A stretch of 33,890 nucleotides of DNA, taken from Phycisphaeraceae bacterium. GTDB taxonomy: Bacteria; Planctomycetota; Phycisphaerae; Phycisphaerales; Phycisphaeraceae. Made by a program: the position numbers and the translations under genes. Location of the stretch: contig NYZC01000068.1 of assembly GCA_002686995.1 (NCBI GenBank), forward strand, positions 1 to 33,890, given 5' to 3'. The notes beneath the pieces are model-generated. The model was not told where the DNA came from. It made no database searches and saw only the letters and a program-made list of their open reading frames with translations. The stretch's first letter is position 1, and every line of letters begins with the position of its first letter. This document shows positions 20,618 to 28,900 of the stretch, in pieces.

Positions 20618-21412
20618 ATGGCTGGCGAGACTGATCGTCCGTGGACGGCCATCCTGTGGCCGCTGGCCGGCGCCGCCGTGTTCGGCGCGGCGTACGTCAT
20701 GGTCAACAGCTGGCCGAAGGTGCCGCCCGCCACGGGTGAGCAGTGGCTGCCCGTGGTGCTCGTCCCCGCCGGCGTGGTGATCGCCGTCGTCGGCGCGTTC
20801 CGACGCGTGCCGCGATGGTTCGTCCCGCTCACGTGGACACTTCTCGCCGCCGCGGTCCCCGCCCTGCTTCTGCATCCGCTCATTCCGCACGCAATGGCCA
20901 TGCGCGATGCGATCCTCACGATGGTCGGTCTCGGACTGATCGGCGGCGCGCTGATGGCGATCGTCGGACCACTCGAGCGCAACGCCCCCGCGTGGTCCGC
21001 GCCGGCGTCGCTCGCCGTGGTGGCGGCGGCCACCGGCGCCGCGGTGCTGCGATACCACTACGCGACCATCGCTCTTCCGACGATCGCCCTGGGCGGCGCC
21101 ATGTTCCTGGGCGCGTTGGTCCTGGCGGTCGCCCATCGCCGCGGCCGAGCCGAAGGATGCGGGGCAATGGCGCTGCTCGTGCTGCTTTGCGTGTGGGTGC
21201 TCTGGATGCACTACCTCGATCCCGGCCCAAGCCCGCTCGAAGCCGCGCTGATCGCCGCCGCCTGGCCTGCCTCCTGGGTAGCGAATCTTGTTGCGCGCAA
21301 GGTCAACCCGTGGGTGCTCGGCGTGATTCGCGTGGTCATCACCGCCATCCCGTCCGCCGTGGTCGTGCTCCTCTCGGGCGGCGGTGCCTCGGAGTCCGGG
21401 TACGGCTATTAG
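20618..21412 (+). CDS. Multi-pass membrane protein of unknown function
   Basis: Not recognised as a named family. From ATG 20618 (MAGETDRPW) it has 264 residues; an in-frame ATG at 20606 adds four residues (MLFC), and neither has a clear ribosome site. About eight or nine hydrophobic segments are seen: near residues 10-30, 43-61, 67-89, 98-117, 128-145, 148-170, 178-198, 208-225 and 230-250. Loops are short with scattered Arg (FRRVPRW, HRRGRAEG, RKVNPW), and there is no obvious catalytic or transport motif. It ends LSGGGASESGYGY before TAG 21410-21412, only eight bases from the stop of the convergent gene. It follows the YceI gene by about 50 bp on the same strand and may share its transcript. 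Inner-membrane location is inferred from composition only. Confidence 0.75.
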   Translation: MAGETDRPWTAILWPLAGAAVFGAAYVMVNSWPKVPPATGEQWLPVVLVPAGVVIAVVGAFRRVPRWFVPLTWTLLAAAVPALLLHPLIPHAMAMRDAILTMVGLGLIGGALMAIVGPLERNAPAWSAPASLAVVAAATGAAVLRYHYATIALPTIALGGAMFLGALVLAVAHRRGRAEGCGAMALLVLLCVWVLWMHYLDPGPSPLEAALIAAAWPASWVANLVARKVNPWVLGVIRVVITAIPSAVVVLLSGGGASESGYGY

Positions 21413-21420
21413 GCTCCGTC

Positions 21421-23211
21421 TCAAAACTCTGCCTGGCGTCGACCGGCTGCATCGCCGAGCGTCAGGTCGCCGGTGGCGATGACGTCCCCGCCGATGCTGA
21501 CTTTTCCGTTGATCGCGCCGAATCCGGTGAGATCGTTGTCGCCGAAATCCACCCGGTCGGCGTTGATCGTGCCCCCCTCCAGGACCAGCGTCGCGATCGT
21601 GCCTGCGCCGGTGAGATCGAGCGTACCGGTGACGTCGACCCGACCCCTGACATCGAGCACCGGCGCATCGACGCTGCCGCCGTTGATCTGGAGCACGTAG
21701 TCGTCCCAGACCTTGAGCGTGCTTCCGACATCGAGCGTTCCCCCGGTCCGGACCTCCGTGGTGCCGGTGCCGCCTGCGGCCGATGCGTCGCCGCCCAGGT
21801 AGACCGACCCGGTGCTGGCCCAGCGTGCGCCGGACTGCGTCAGGATGATGTTCGCGGACGACAGCGGGTCCGTCGCGACCGACGCGTTGACGTTGTTCAC
21901 GGCCCCTCCGGTGCTGACCTGAAAGGCGGCCGTGTTGCGGCCGCCCACCTGGAGATCTCCGCTGATGTTCCAGGTGCTGCCGGCGCCGGCGACCAGCAGC
22001 GACGCGGGCCCGTCCGAGGCCGATTCGTTGCCCAGCACGCCGGCGCTGCTCATGACCTGGCCTCCGCCGATGATGCTCACCGTGGCCGGGCCGCCCTGGG
22101 CCAACTTGAGCGCTCCGGAAACGGTGAGCGGCTTGTCCGCATCCAGCGTTTCGGCGCCGCCCAGGGGCGAAACGCTGTCAACCGTGAAATCGCTGCCGGT
22201 GACGTTCACCGCGCCCTTCGTCCAGTTCATCGTGCCCGCTCCGACGAGGGCGCCGGTGTCGAGGGTGCCGTCGTTCATCGTGACGGTGCTGCCGGGCCAG
22301 ATCCTGAGGGCGCTGGTGACGGTGACCTGGCTCGTCGCACCATTCATCTCGAGCGAGCCCGTACCGCCCGCCGACTCGATCCCGCCTCCGACGAAAAGCG
22401 ATCCGCCGTTCGTCCAGGTGCCCGAGTTCACGGTGACGGACGAGGTCCCGGCCGTCACGGCAATGCCGCTGTCTCCATCGTTGCTGACCTCGCCGGCGAT
22501 CTCCAGCGTGCCTTGACCCAATACGCCGACGCTGAGCGTGCCCGTGTTGAACCATTTCCCCTCGACGATCACGTCTCCGACTGCGCCGGAAGCGAGACCC
22601 ACGATCGCCGAAGTGTTGCTCATGACGGAATCCGAATCGATCCGCAGATCCCCCAGGCCGTTGAGCCCCACGGTCGTCGTTGCGCTGCTGTCCCAGATCA
22701 CGCCCTGGAGTACGAGCGAGCCATTGCTGTTGGCGTCCCGACCGATCCTCAGGAAACCGTCGGCGTCGACGGTGGATCGAGGACCGAAGAACGGTTCCTG
22801 CCCGCCGACGAGCGTGAGCGTCACGGGAAACAGCGCCCCGGGATGACTACTGATGTCCGCGGCCGGCCCCAGCGTGCCGACCAGGGAATAAGTGGACGCC
22901 AGGGCCGGAATCGGGGGGTTCTCGGGCCGAAACAGGTCGAACGTGACGTCGCCCGTCGTCACCTCGAAGCGGCTGTTGGTCACCGTGCCGATGTCGACGG
23001 TGTACACGCCAAGCAGGTCGAACACCGCCGTATCGAACGCCGCATCCGGCGGACCGCCGCTCGGCGTCCAGTTCGAGGCCGCGCCGAAGTTTCCGCCGGA
23101 GAAGTTGTTCCAATTGAACGTCGCGGCGGTCGCGACCGGACCGAGGATGCAGACAAGCACAACCGACAAGGCGGCGCCAATGTGGCGCGTGAAGACCGGC
23201 AACGACCTCAT
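21421..23211 (-). CDS. Secreted beta-strand-repeat (autotransporter-like) protein, probably C-terminally truncated
   Basis: The start ATG at 23211 (complement) has GGAGGT four bases upstream and begins a signal peptide, MRSLPVFTRHIGAALSVVLV..., cleaved after PVATA. A start 15 codons further up is open but has no ribosome site. The mature protein opens with an FNWNNFSGGNFGAASNW module and then has about 550 residues of Gly/Ser/Thr-rich beta strands of the GTLxVG, GSLxxNG, GALVGAG and STLKVWDD type, like the solenoids of PEP-CTERM or autotransporter-associated proteins. The expected C-terminal element (PEP-CTERM helix, dockerin pair or barrel) is absent: the sequence stops at DLTLGDAAGRRQAEF. 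In relatives as I recall them DLTLGD continues into further repeats. About 596 residues remain. Confidence 0.85.
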   Translation of the reverse strand: MRSLPVFTRHIGAALSVVLVCILGPVATAATFNWNNFSGGNFGAASNWTPSGGPPDAAFDTAVFDLLGVYTVDIGTVTNSRFEVTTGDVTFDLFRPENPPIPALASTYSLVGTLGPAADISSHPGALFPVTLTLVGGQEPFFGPRSTVDADGFLRIGRDANSNGSLVLQGVIWDSSATTTVGLNGLGDLRIDSDSVMSNTSAIVGLASGAVGDVIVEGKWFNTGTLSVGVLGQGTLEIAGEVSNDGDSGIAVTAGTSSVTVNSGTWTNGGSLFVGGGIESAGGTGSLEMNGATSQVTVTSALRIWPGSTVTMNDGTLDTGALVGAGTMNWTKGAVNVTGSDFTVDSVSPLGGAETLDADKPLTVSGALKLAQGGPATVSIIGGGQVMSSAGVLGNESASDGPASLLVAGAGSTWNISGDLQVGGRNTAAFQVSTGGAVNNVNASVATDPLSSANIILTQSGARWASTGSVYLGGDASAAGGTGTTEVRTGGTLDVGSTLKVWDDYVLQINGGSVDAPVLDVRGRVDVTGTLDLTGAGTIATLVLEGGTINADRVDFGDNDLTGFGAINGKVSIGGDVIATGDLTLGDAAGRRQAEF

Positions 23212-23215
23212 GGTC

Positions 23216-23221
23216 ACCTCC
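23216..23221 (-). promoter_or_regulatory. Ribosome binding site that fixes the start of the beta-repeat protein
   Basis: The complement reads GGAGGTGACCATG, a near-perfect Shine-Dalgarno sequence four bases before ATG 23211. This argues against the longer in-frame start at 23256. Confidence 0.8.
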
Positions 23222-23249
23222 GTGAATGTTCCGTTTCTCTGAGCCTCTC

Positions 23250-23289
23250 CGGTCAAGAGGCGGTCAAGAGGCTGTCAAGAGGTTGTCAG
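23250..23289. repeat. Four 11-bp direct repeats, Pho-box-like
   Basis: On the plus strand the units are CGGTCAA-GAGG, CGGTCAA-GAGG, CTGTCAA-GAGG and TTGTCAG, exactly 11 bp apart. They lie 39-78 bp upstream of the minus-strand beta-repeat gene and about 140 bp before the tRNA. A 7-bp (C/T)TGTCA core with a 4-bp spacer is the layout of PhoB-type operators. Read on the minus strand the same units give TTGACA/TTGACC, which resemble -35 boxes, but no convincing -10 follows. Confidence 0.6.
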
Positions 23290-23383
23290 GATCGACGAAT
23301 CGCGAAAGGGTTCGATCCGGAAGCGGACCGGTCCTCGACTCCTTCACCGCATTCTAGGCACGACATTGAAGGTGTGCGTGCAA

Positions 23384-23412
23384 GTGTCATCCTGGCGCGC
23401 AAGCCCTATGAT
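23384..23412 (+). promoter_or_regulatory. Candidate promoter of tRNA-Ala
   Basis: GTGTCA (23384-23389) and TATGAT (23407-23412) are separated by 17 bp. Transcription would start near 23419, about eight bases before the mature tRNA. Confidence 0.5.
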
Positions 23413-23426
23413 ATGGCGCGTCCCCC

Positions 23427-23499
23427 GGGGCGGTAGCTCAATTGGGAGAGCACGACGTTTGCAACGTCGGGGTTGCCGGTTCGAGCCCGGTCCGCTCCA
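23427..23499 (+). tRNA. tRNA-Ala (anticodon UGC)
   Basis: 73 nt with all four arms. The acceptor stem GGGGCGG pairs with CCGCTCC and includes the G3:U70 wobble pair, the identity element of alanine tRNAs. The anticodon stem CGACG/CGTCG encloses loop TTTGCAA, so the anticodon TGC is at 23460-23462. The T arm (GCCGG-TTCGAGC-CCGGT) and a D arm starting TAGCTCA are normal. The discriminator is A and CCA is not encoded; the genome sequence continues TTC. It has its own candidate promoter and stands alone between two minus-strand genes. Confidence 0.97.
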
Positions 23500-23534
23500 T
23501 TCACGATCACCCGGGTCCACGCGATGCCGCCGAT

Positions 23535-24884
23535 TCAGGACGTGGCGGCGGAGCAGGTCGCCGCTTCCGCGTAGGCCGCGGCCTCCCCCATCATTCGAAT
23601 CGCGGGCTCGATGCGATCGAGCTGCTCGAACCCGTAGGACAGGCGGAGCTGGCGCCGGCTCTGCTCAACCATCTCGCCGTCCGGCTGCACGCAGAACTGA
23701 CCTGGAATGTAGATGACGCGCGGCCGGCGATCACCGGTCGTACCGTCAATTTCCGCTCGCCCCGTCGTTCTGGCGAGAAAACGGAAGAACGCGCTCGACT
23801 CGGTGGTCTCGAGCCGGCGGAACGTCAAGTAGTAGTAGAACCCTGCCCGTCCGCCCCGGCAGGACTCGAGGTGCGCGCCGAGATGCTCGTCGATCCATTG
23901 CCGCATCATGGCGGCCTTGTGGCGGTAGCCGGCGTTGACCGACGCCAGCTGCTCATCGAGATGCGTCTCCAGCAATCGGCTGGCGATCGCCTGGTTGGCG
24001 AGCGGGGCGCTGAAGCCCACATCCGACACGTTCTGCACCATGGCTTCGGTCAGCGGGGACGGGGACGCGATCATGAACCCGATACGCAGGGCCGGCGCGA
24101 GCACCTTCGAAAGCGTGCCCAGCTCGTGCACGATCCCCTCCGGATCGTCAAGGAGCATCGAGCGCGGGGCCTCGACCTGCGGGTCGTGGATCAGCCACTC
24201 GTATGCGGTGTCGCACACGAGCGGGACCTTCCGCCCGATCCGTCGGCCGAGGTCGGTGACGACCTCCACCAGGTCCCGTCTCCGCTCGTTGCCCAGGATG
24301 GTGCAGGTCGGATTGTTGACCGTGACCACGTAGACGAATCGCACCGCCTCCCGCTCGGCGCCGAGCTTATCGATGGCGTCCGCGAGACGCTGTGGCTCGA
24401 TCCCGTCCGCGTCCTCGGGCACCGCCCGGACCTGGAAGCCGCGCCGCTGCAGCACGTCCCCGTAGATGTAGTAGTTCGGATCGCTGGTGAGGACGATGCC
24501 CGGAGTCAGGACCTGGCCGAGCCCGTCCAGCAGGCTGGTGGCGCCGCTCGCCCCGACGACCAGCGTGCGGCGCTCCAGGTCCGCGGCGGTCAGGCCGCCC
24601 ACCCGCCGGCCCGTGATCATGTCCCGGAGCGCCGAGACGAGGTACGGCGCGCCGGCGGGTCCGCCGTAATTGAAGGGCGCCCGGTAGTCCTCCGGCCGGT
24701 CCAGCACCTCGTCGAGCGCCGCGCGGATCAGGCCGCGGGGGATCGTCCTCTCGTTGACGTACCCGACCCCGAGGTTGACGTCGTGACCCTCGCGGAAGTC
24801 GCCCGCGAAGGCGGACATCATCCGGTTGACCGGCGACGGCCGCGTCGACGCCTGACCGTACGGCGACAGGTCGATATCCATCAT
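23535..24884 (-). CDS. PLP-dependent aminotransferase, class I/II (fold type I)
   Basis: 449 residues, cytoplasmic. Fold-type I landmarks are present in order: Y73 in FNYGGPAGAP, the PLP-phosphate loop GASGATS (111-117), N191-P192 in VNNPTC, D225 and Y228 in CDTAYEW (pyridine nitrogen and ring hydroxyl contacts), Schiff-base lysine K260 in GTLSKVLAPALRIGFM with R267 behind it, and substrate-carboxylate arginine R414 in LRLSYGF. The overall pattern resembles the ARO8/LysN/MocR-like branch (2-aminoadipate or aromatic aminotransferases) without a DNA-binding domain. The actual substrate cannot be read from sequence. The start is one of two adjacent ATGs (24884, 24881); no ribosome site is seen and a TATAAT box sits six bases upstream. 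Its stop is 35 bp from the convergent tRNA gene. Confidence 0.92.
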   Translation of the reverse strand: MMDIDLSPYGQASTRPSPVNRMMSAFAGDFREGHDVNLGVGYVNERTIPRGLIRAALDEVLDRPEDYRAPFNYGGPAGAPYLVSALRDMITGRRVGGLTAADLERRTLVVGASGATSLLDGLGQVLTPGIVLTSDPNYYIYGDVLQRRGFQVRAVPEDADGIEPQRLADAIDKLGAEREAVRFVYVVTVNNPTCTILGNERRRDLVEVVTDLGRRIGRKVPLVCDTAYEWLIHDPQVEAPRSMLLDDPEGIVHELGTLSKVLAPALRIGFMIASPSPLTEAMVQNVSDVGFSAPLANQAIASRLLETHLDEQLASVNAGYRHKAAMMRQWIDEHLGAHLESCRGGRAGFYYYLTFRRLETTESSAFFRFLARTTGRAEIDGTTGDRRPRVIYIPGQFCVQPDGEMVEQSRRQLRLSYGFEQLDRIEPAIRMMGEAAAYAEAATCSAATS

Positions 24885-24890
24885 GATGCG

Positions 24891-24896
24891 ATTATA
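24891..24896 (-). promoter_or_regulatory. -10 box (TATAAT) giving a probable leaderless aminotransferase mRNA
   Basis: On the complement a perfect TATAAT ends six bases before ATG 24884, so the expected transcript start falls on or beside the A of the start codon. No good -35 hexamer is found at 16-18 bp (CCGGGG at 17) and no Shine-Dalgarno sequence precedes the ATG, which fits leaderless initiation. Confidence 0.55.
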
Positions 24897-24921
24897 AGGC
24901 CGGCATCGAACGGCCCCGGGA

Positions 24922-24942
24922 GACGGGGTCAGACCCCTTTTC
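24922..24942. repeat. REP-like palindrome GGGGTCAGACCCC
   Basis: GGGGTC (24925-24930) and GACCCC (24932-24937) are perfect inverted halves around one A, followed by TTTT. Sequences of this kind (ACGGGGTCAGACCCCTTTT) recur as short dispersed palindromes in several bacterial lineages, where they have been linked to REP-associated Y1 transposases. A decayed partial copy may lie at about 25074-25098 (GGGGTCATACCGGTCAGACC). No transposase is in the window. A weak terminator is the other reading. Confidence 0.45.
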
Positions 24943-25127
24943 TAAGTCGTCAGGTTTCGGAAGATGTGCGTATGCACGCAGGCGGCGAACCGCGAGGCGG
25001 CGTCAGCCCGCGGGTCGAATGGCATGGGGATCGGGTGACGCCGACCGTGTAGCCGCGCCGGGTGGGCGGAGGCGGGGTCATACCGGTCAGACCAGGTCTC
25101 AGCCCGATAATCCCTGCCCTCCGGCAC

Positions 25128-25156
25128 TTGACGTGGCGGTCCGGGGTGCGTATGTT
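25128..25156 (+). promoter_or_regulatory. Sigma70-type promoter for the DUF3467 gene
   Basis: TTGACG (25128-25133), exactly 17 bp, then TATGTT (25151-25156), within the only AT-rich patch of the intergenic region. Transcription would start near 25163, leaving a 5' leader of about 190 nt before the TTG start codon. Confidence 0.6.
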
Positions 25157-25293
25157 TATTTGTTAACACCACGCCGACCCGGAGCGCGGACGCCCCCCAC
25201 CGAACCGCCGCGGAGAAGCCATCCCCACCGCCACGCGAACGACCTCCGATGGGCTCACGGACCCCCTGCCGGACCGGGCCTGATGACTGGACA

Positions 25294-25308
25294 GGGGGCC
25301 CTGCCCCC
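25294..25308 (+). promoter_or_regulatory. GC hairpin in the DUF3467 leader
   Basis: GGGGGC-CCT-GCCCCC forms a perfect six-pair stem with a three-base loop. It is followed by ACTAAATTGATC, not a U-run, so it is a poor intrinsic terminator. It sits about 48 bases before the start codon inside the predicted leader. Confidence 0.4.
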
Positions 25309-25355
25309 ACTAAATTGATCCCCCCGCCACCAATCCCCATGACGAGGACAATACG

Positions 25356-25730
25356 TTGAGTGAATCCATCGCCCAGACGCAGAATGGCTCGGCGTCAACC
25401 GAAACGATCACGGCCGCCTCGGACGGCCAGGCGCAGAACCAGGTGCAGCTTCAGATCGACGACACCGACACGCCCGTCGCCTACAGCACGACGGCCCGCG
25501 TGTGGGGCTCCGCCGAGGAGATCAACCTCGACTTCGCGGGCCCGATCCGCCCGACCGGTCAGAACAACGTCGCGCGGCTGAAGATCGACCAGCGCATCAC
25601 GCTCAACCCCTGGGCGGCCAAGCGACTCGCGATCGCGCTCGGCCAGGCGATCACCCGTTATGAGCAGACGTACGGAACCCTCGAGATCGACGAGCGCAAG
25701 CGCCGCGTGGACGGCACCGGCGGTTCCTGA
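25356..25730 (+). CDS. DUF3467 family protein
   Basis: 124 residues. After a Gln/Ser/Thr-rich N-terminal 30 residues, the body shows the DUF3467 pattern: a beta strand AYSTTARVWGSAEEINLDFAG, a strand ending VARLKIDQRITLNPWAAKRL, then a helix LAIALGQAITRYEQTYGTLEI. Function is unknown for this family; members are small and presumably cytoplasmic. The start is TTG 25356, supported by GAGGA at 25344-25348 with a seven-base spacer; the nearby ATG at 25339 is in another frame. The gene has its own promoter and a 252-bp gap to the next gene. The C-terminal tail (ERKRRVDGTGGS) is outside the conserved region. Confidence 0.88.
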   Translation: MSESIAQTQNGSASTETITAASDGQAQNQVQLQIDDTDTPVAYSTTARVWGSAEEINLDFAGPIRPTGQNNVARLKIDQRITLNPWAAKRLAIALGQAITRYEQTYGTLEIDERKRRVDGTGGS

Positions 25731-25982
25731 ACCGGATTGACCCGACCCCAGACGCCGACGCCGCGCGATCCACGGCGACCGGCGCACGGAGCCGGACCAC
25801 CGGCTCACCGCAACGCAAGGCACGCGCCGCCCAGCCGGTCATCCGGAGCGGCGCACCGCTGCCCGATCAGGCCGTGAGGCACACCAACGACAATCGAATT
25901 GCTGGCGGTGCCGTAATCGAGCGATGGCCGTGGCCGAGTCTGATCCCCTCAGCGCTCGCGCGCGGCCGGATGGAGTATTCGC
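25731..25982. other. Intergenic region before the LEPR giant gene
   Basis: 252 bp with no convincing gene. GGAG at 25972-25975 is seven bases before ATG 25983 and serves as its ribosome site. I could not pick out a promoter with good spacing. Confidence 0.5.
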
Positions 25983-28900
25983 ATGTTCAAGCGAAAGCGC
26001 CGGTCCCGACGAACGCGGCGGCCCGACCCTGTGCGAAGCGCCGACGGCGACGCCAGGATCCACACGATCCACACGATCCACACGATCCAGAGGATCCAGA
26101 GGATCCAGAGGATCCAGAGGATCCACAGGACCCAGAGGGTCCAGAGCGGCCAGATGAACCTCGAGCTGCTTGAACCTCGCCTGCTGCTGACGACCCTGTT
26201 CGGCGGCGAGGTGTTCGAATTTCGCGGGCCCGATCCGACGAACGCCGACGAGGAGGGACCGCGCATCCGCATCGCCGTCGAGGGCGACGCGACCATCGAG
26301 ATCGTGGCGGCGGACATCGACGACACCAACAGCGCCATCCTGGGCGATCTGCCCGGCGTGATCCTCGAGAGCGACCTCGGTCGCACGGACGCCGAGATCC
26401 TCGGCGGCGTCGGCGGCCAGGACGGCATCGAGCTGATCGGCGACACCCCCATCATCGAGACGGCGCCGGTGGCCGGCACGCTTGTGGGCATCCCCAACGA
26501 CGACATCGGCCTCCAGGCCCTCGCGACCAACGACCAGGGCCAGACCTTCGCGATCAACTTCGCCGAGATCGACATCACCCAGGACAGCCAGCGCCAGGTC
26601 ATCCAGGTGGCCGGCCTCAGCAATGCCGACGGCAACGGCACGGTCCAGACCACGCTGCACCAGGCGACCGTGAGCGACGACATCATGCGGCAGCTGTCGC
26701 TCACCATCAACGCCGTCGAGGCGTTCGCGGTCGACCCCGATTCCGGCCTGGCCTACGTCGTCGGCCAGACGGCGCAAGGGCCGAGCCTCTTCGAAATCGA
26801 CAGGGCGACCGGCACGGTGACGTTCGTGGGCCCGATCACCACCGGCGGCTTCAGCTTCGATTCGCTGGGCGGCGCCGGCATGGCGTCGGAGGATCTCGTG
26901 GGCCTCGCCTCGGACGCCGACGACACCTTCTTCTCGATCTTCGACACCGAGGTGCTCAACAACGGCCTGTTCGAGAGCACCGACGCGACGACGCCGATTC
27001 CCGTGCGCTCGGTCAACGACGACCCGGCCGGCCTGGGCGGCGCGTTCGACTTCGTCGCGCTCGCGGTGGGCGCCAACGAGTTCGACGACACCTACGCGAT
27101 CGACGCCCCCGCGGCGTTCATCGGCACCCAGCAGCTCTTCCGGATTCCGCGCGACAACGGCGCGACGACCGGCCTGAGCGGCGCCACGCTGCCGCCGGTC
27201 GTCGTGGGCGTGATCCAGGACGGCGCCGGCAACCTCGTGACCGGGATCCAGGCCGCCGACCTCGACGAGTTCGGACTGCTGTTCGTGGTCGGCACGCGGC
27301 CGGCGGTGAACGGCAACGGCGAGCAGGAGCTGTTCCGCGTCGACGTCGACACGGGCCTGGCGAATCTCGTCACGGGCCTCGTCACGCCCGGCGGGGTCGT
27401 CACCGACCCGGTGACCGCCCTGGCGTTCAACGACGACAACGAGCTGTTCATCAGCGTGCGCATCGACGGCACCGACACGCTCATGCGGGTCGAAACCACC
27501 TTCAACGCCCTGCCGTCGGAGTCCACGGCGCTCACGCTGCCCGGCTCGGTTTCGGCGAGCCTCGTCGGGTTCGCGTCGTTTCTCGATCCGGCCGACGACG
27601 ATCACGGCAAGTTCTTCTCGCTCTTCGACGACAACCTGCTCAACACGTTGCTCGCCCGCAGCAGCGGCGACGGCGATACGGACGGCGACGGGGACGTCGA
27701 CGACTTCAGCGAGCACAACCCGGTCGGCTCGGTCGGCGGTGATCTCGGCACCAACGACTTCAACTTCGTCGGCCTGGCCGTGAACCCCGACGACGCGATG
27801 CCCGCGTTCGCGATCAACAACAACGGCGGGACGCTCGAGCTGGTGCGCATCACGCGGCGCGCCGACGGGTCGATCGACCCGGACACGCCGCCGGAGCTGC
27901 TGGGCGAGATCACCGACGCCCGCGGCAACACGATCGCCGAGATCGCGGCCCTCGATACGGACGGGGCCGGCGTGCACCACGCCGTCGGGTTCAACATCGA
28001 CGCCCCGGTGCCCACGGTCTCGGTCGGCGGCGACCTCGGCGCCGACTTCGACTTCGTCGCGCTCACCATCGTCGGCGACTCCGAGACGGTGTTCGCCATC
28101 GACGACACCGGGCCGTCCAACGACCTCTACCTGATCGCCCGCGACCCGAACACCGGCGAGATCAGCGGCGCTCCGACGCGCATCCAGCGCATCCGCGACG
28201 CCAACAACGAATCGATCCTGAGCATCAACGCCCTCGAGTCGGACCCGGTCACGGGTCAGCTCTTCGTGATCGGCACGACCGGCGCCGGGCCGGAGATGGA
28301 GCTGTTCGAGATCAACCCGATCACCGCGATCGCCGAGTCGCGCGGCACGCTCATGGAGGACTTCGACGGCAACGGCTCGTTCGCGCCGATCACCGACCTC
28401 ATCACGGGCCTGGCGATCCGCCCCTCGGGGCTGGGCGCCGCCGCGGGTCCCCCGGCGCCCGAGGGCGACCGGCTCGTCGTGACGCCCACGATGGACACGA
28501 CGTCGCTGACCGACGCGCTGCTCGAAGCCGGCGGCACCGGTCTCATCATCACGGACGTGCAGATCTCCGGGCATGCGGGGCTCGCGGGCGAGCAGTCCGC
28601 CGGGACGTTCGTCAACCCGAGCAACGTCTATTCGATCGACGACGGCGTTGTGCTCAGCACCGGCGACGTGGCCGACTACGGCGACGGGCCGAATCTGAGC
28701 ACCGCCAACTTCACTTCGTACAACCAGCCCGCGGACGCCGGTGAAGAAGCGCTGCTCGACCCGATCACGGGCGGCGCGCTCGATCACTTCGACGTCACCC
28801 AGCTCGACATCACCTTCGACCTCGAGCCCGGTTTCGACTCGTTGTTCTACAACATCGTCTGGGGCACCGAGGAGTTCGACGAGTTCGTGGGCTCGCCGTT

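Larger units (their letters stand above)
24943..25355. other. Non-coding stretch between the aminotransferase and DUF3467 genes
   Basis: About 410 bp. Short open frames exist on both strands (25019-25318 plus, 24942-25340 minus), but their translations are low-complexity Arg/Pro/Gly-rich and unlike any protein, so I treat the stretch as non-coding. It holds a promoter (25128-25156), an AT-rich patch (TATGTTTATTTGTTAAC) unusual in this GC-rich window, and a GC hairpin (25294-25308). Confidence 0.6.

Noticed and set aside
23251..23278. Minus-strand TTGACA/TTGACC units as -35 boxes of the beta-repeat gene
   Set aside because: No acceptable -10 hexamer lies 16-18 bp downstream of any unit, so I list the array as repeats and not as a promoter.
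20743..23436. 897-codon open frame on the plus strand
   Set aside because: It spans a membrane protein in another frame and then the antisense of the beta-repeat gene. Both of those have clear signal or membrane features; this frame has none.
23442..25052. 536-codon open frame on the plus strand
   Set aside because: It starts inside the tRNA and is antisense to the aminotransferase, whose catalytic motifs are intact.
25019..25318. Small plus-strand open frame, 99 codons, and an overlapping minus-strand one (24942-25340)
   Set aside because: Both are low-complexity Arg/Pro/Gly-rich, lack ribosome sites and overlap the promoter and hairpin of the DUF3467 gene.
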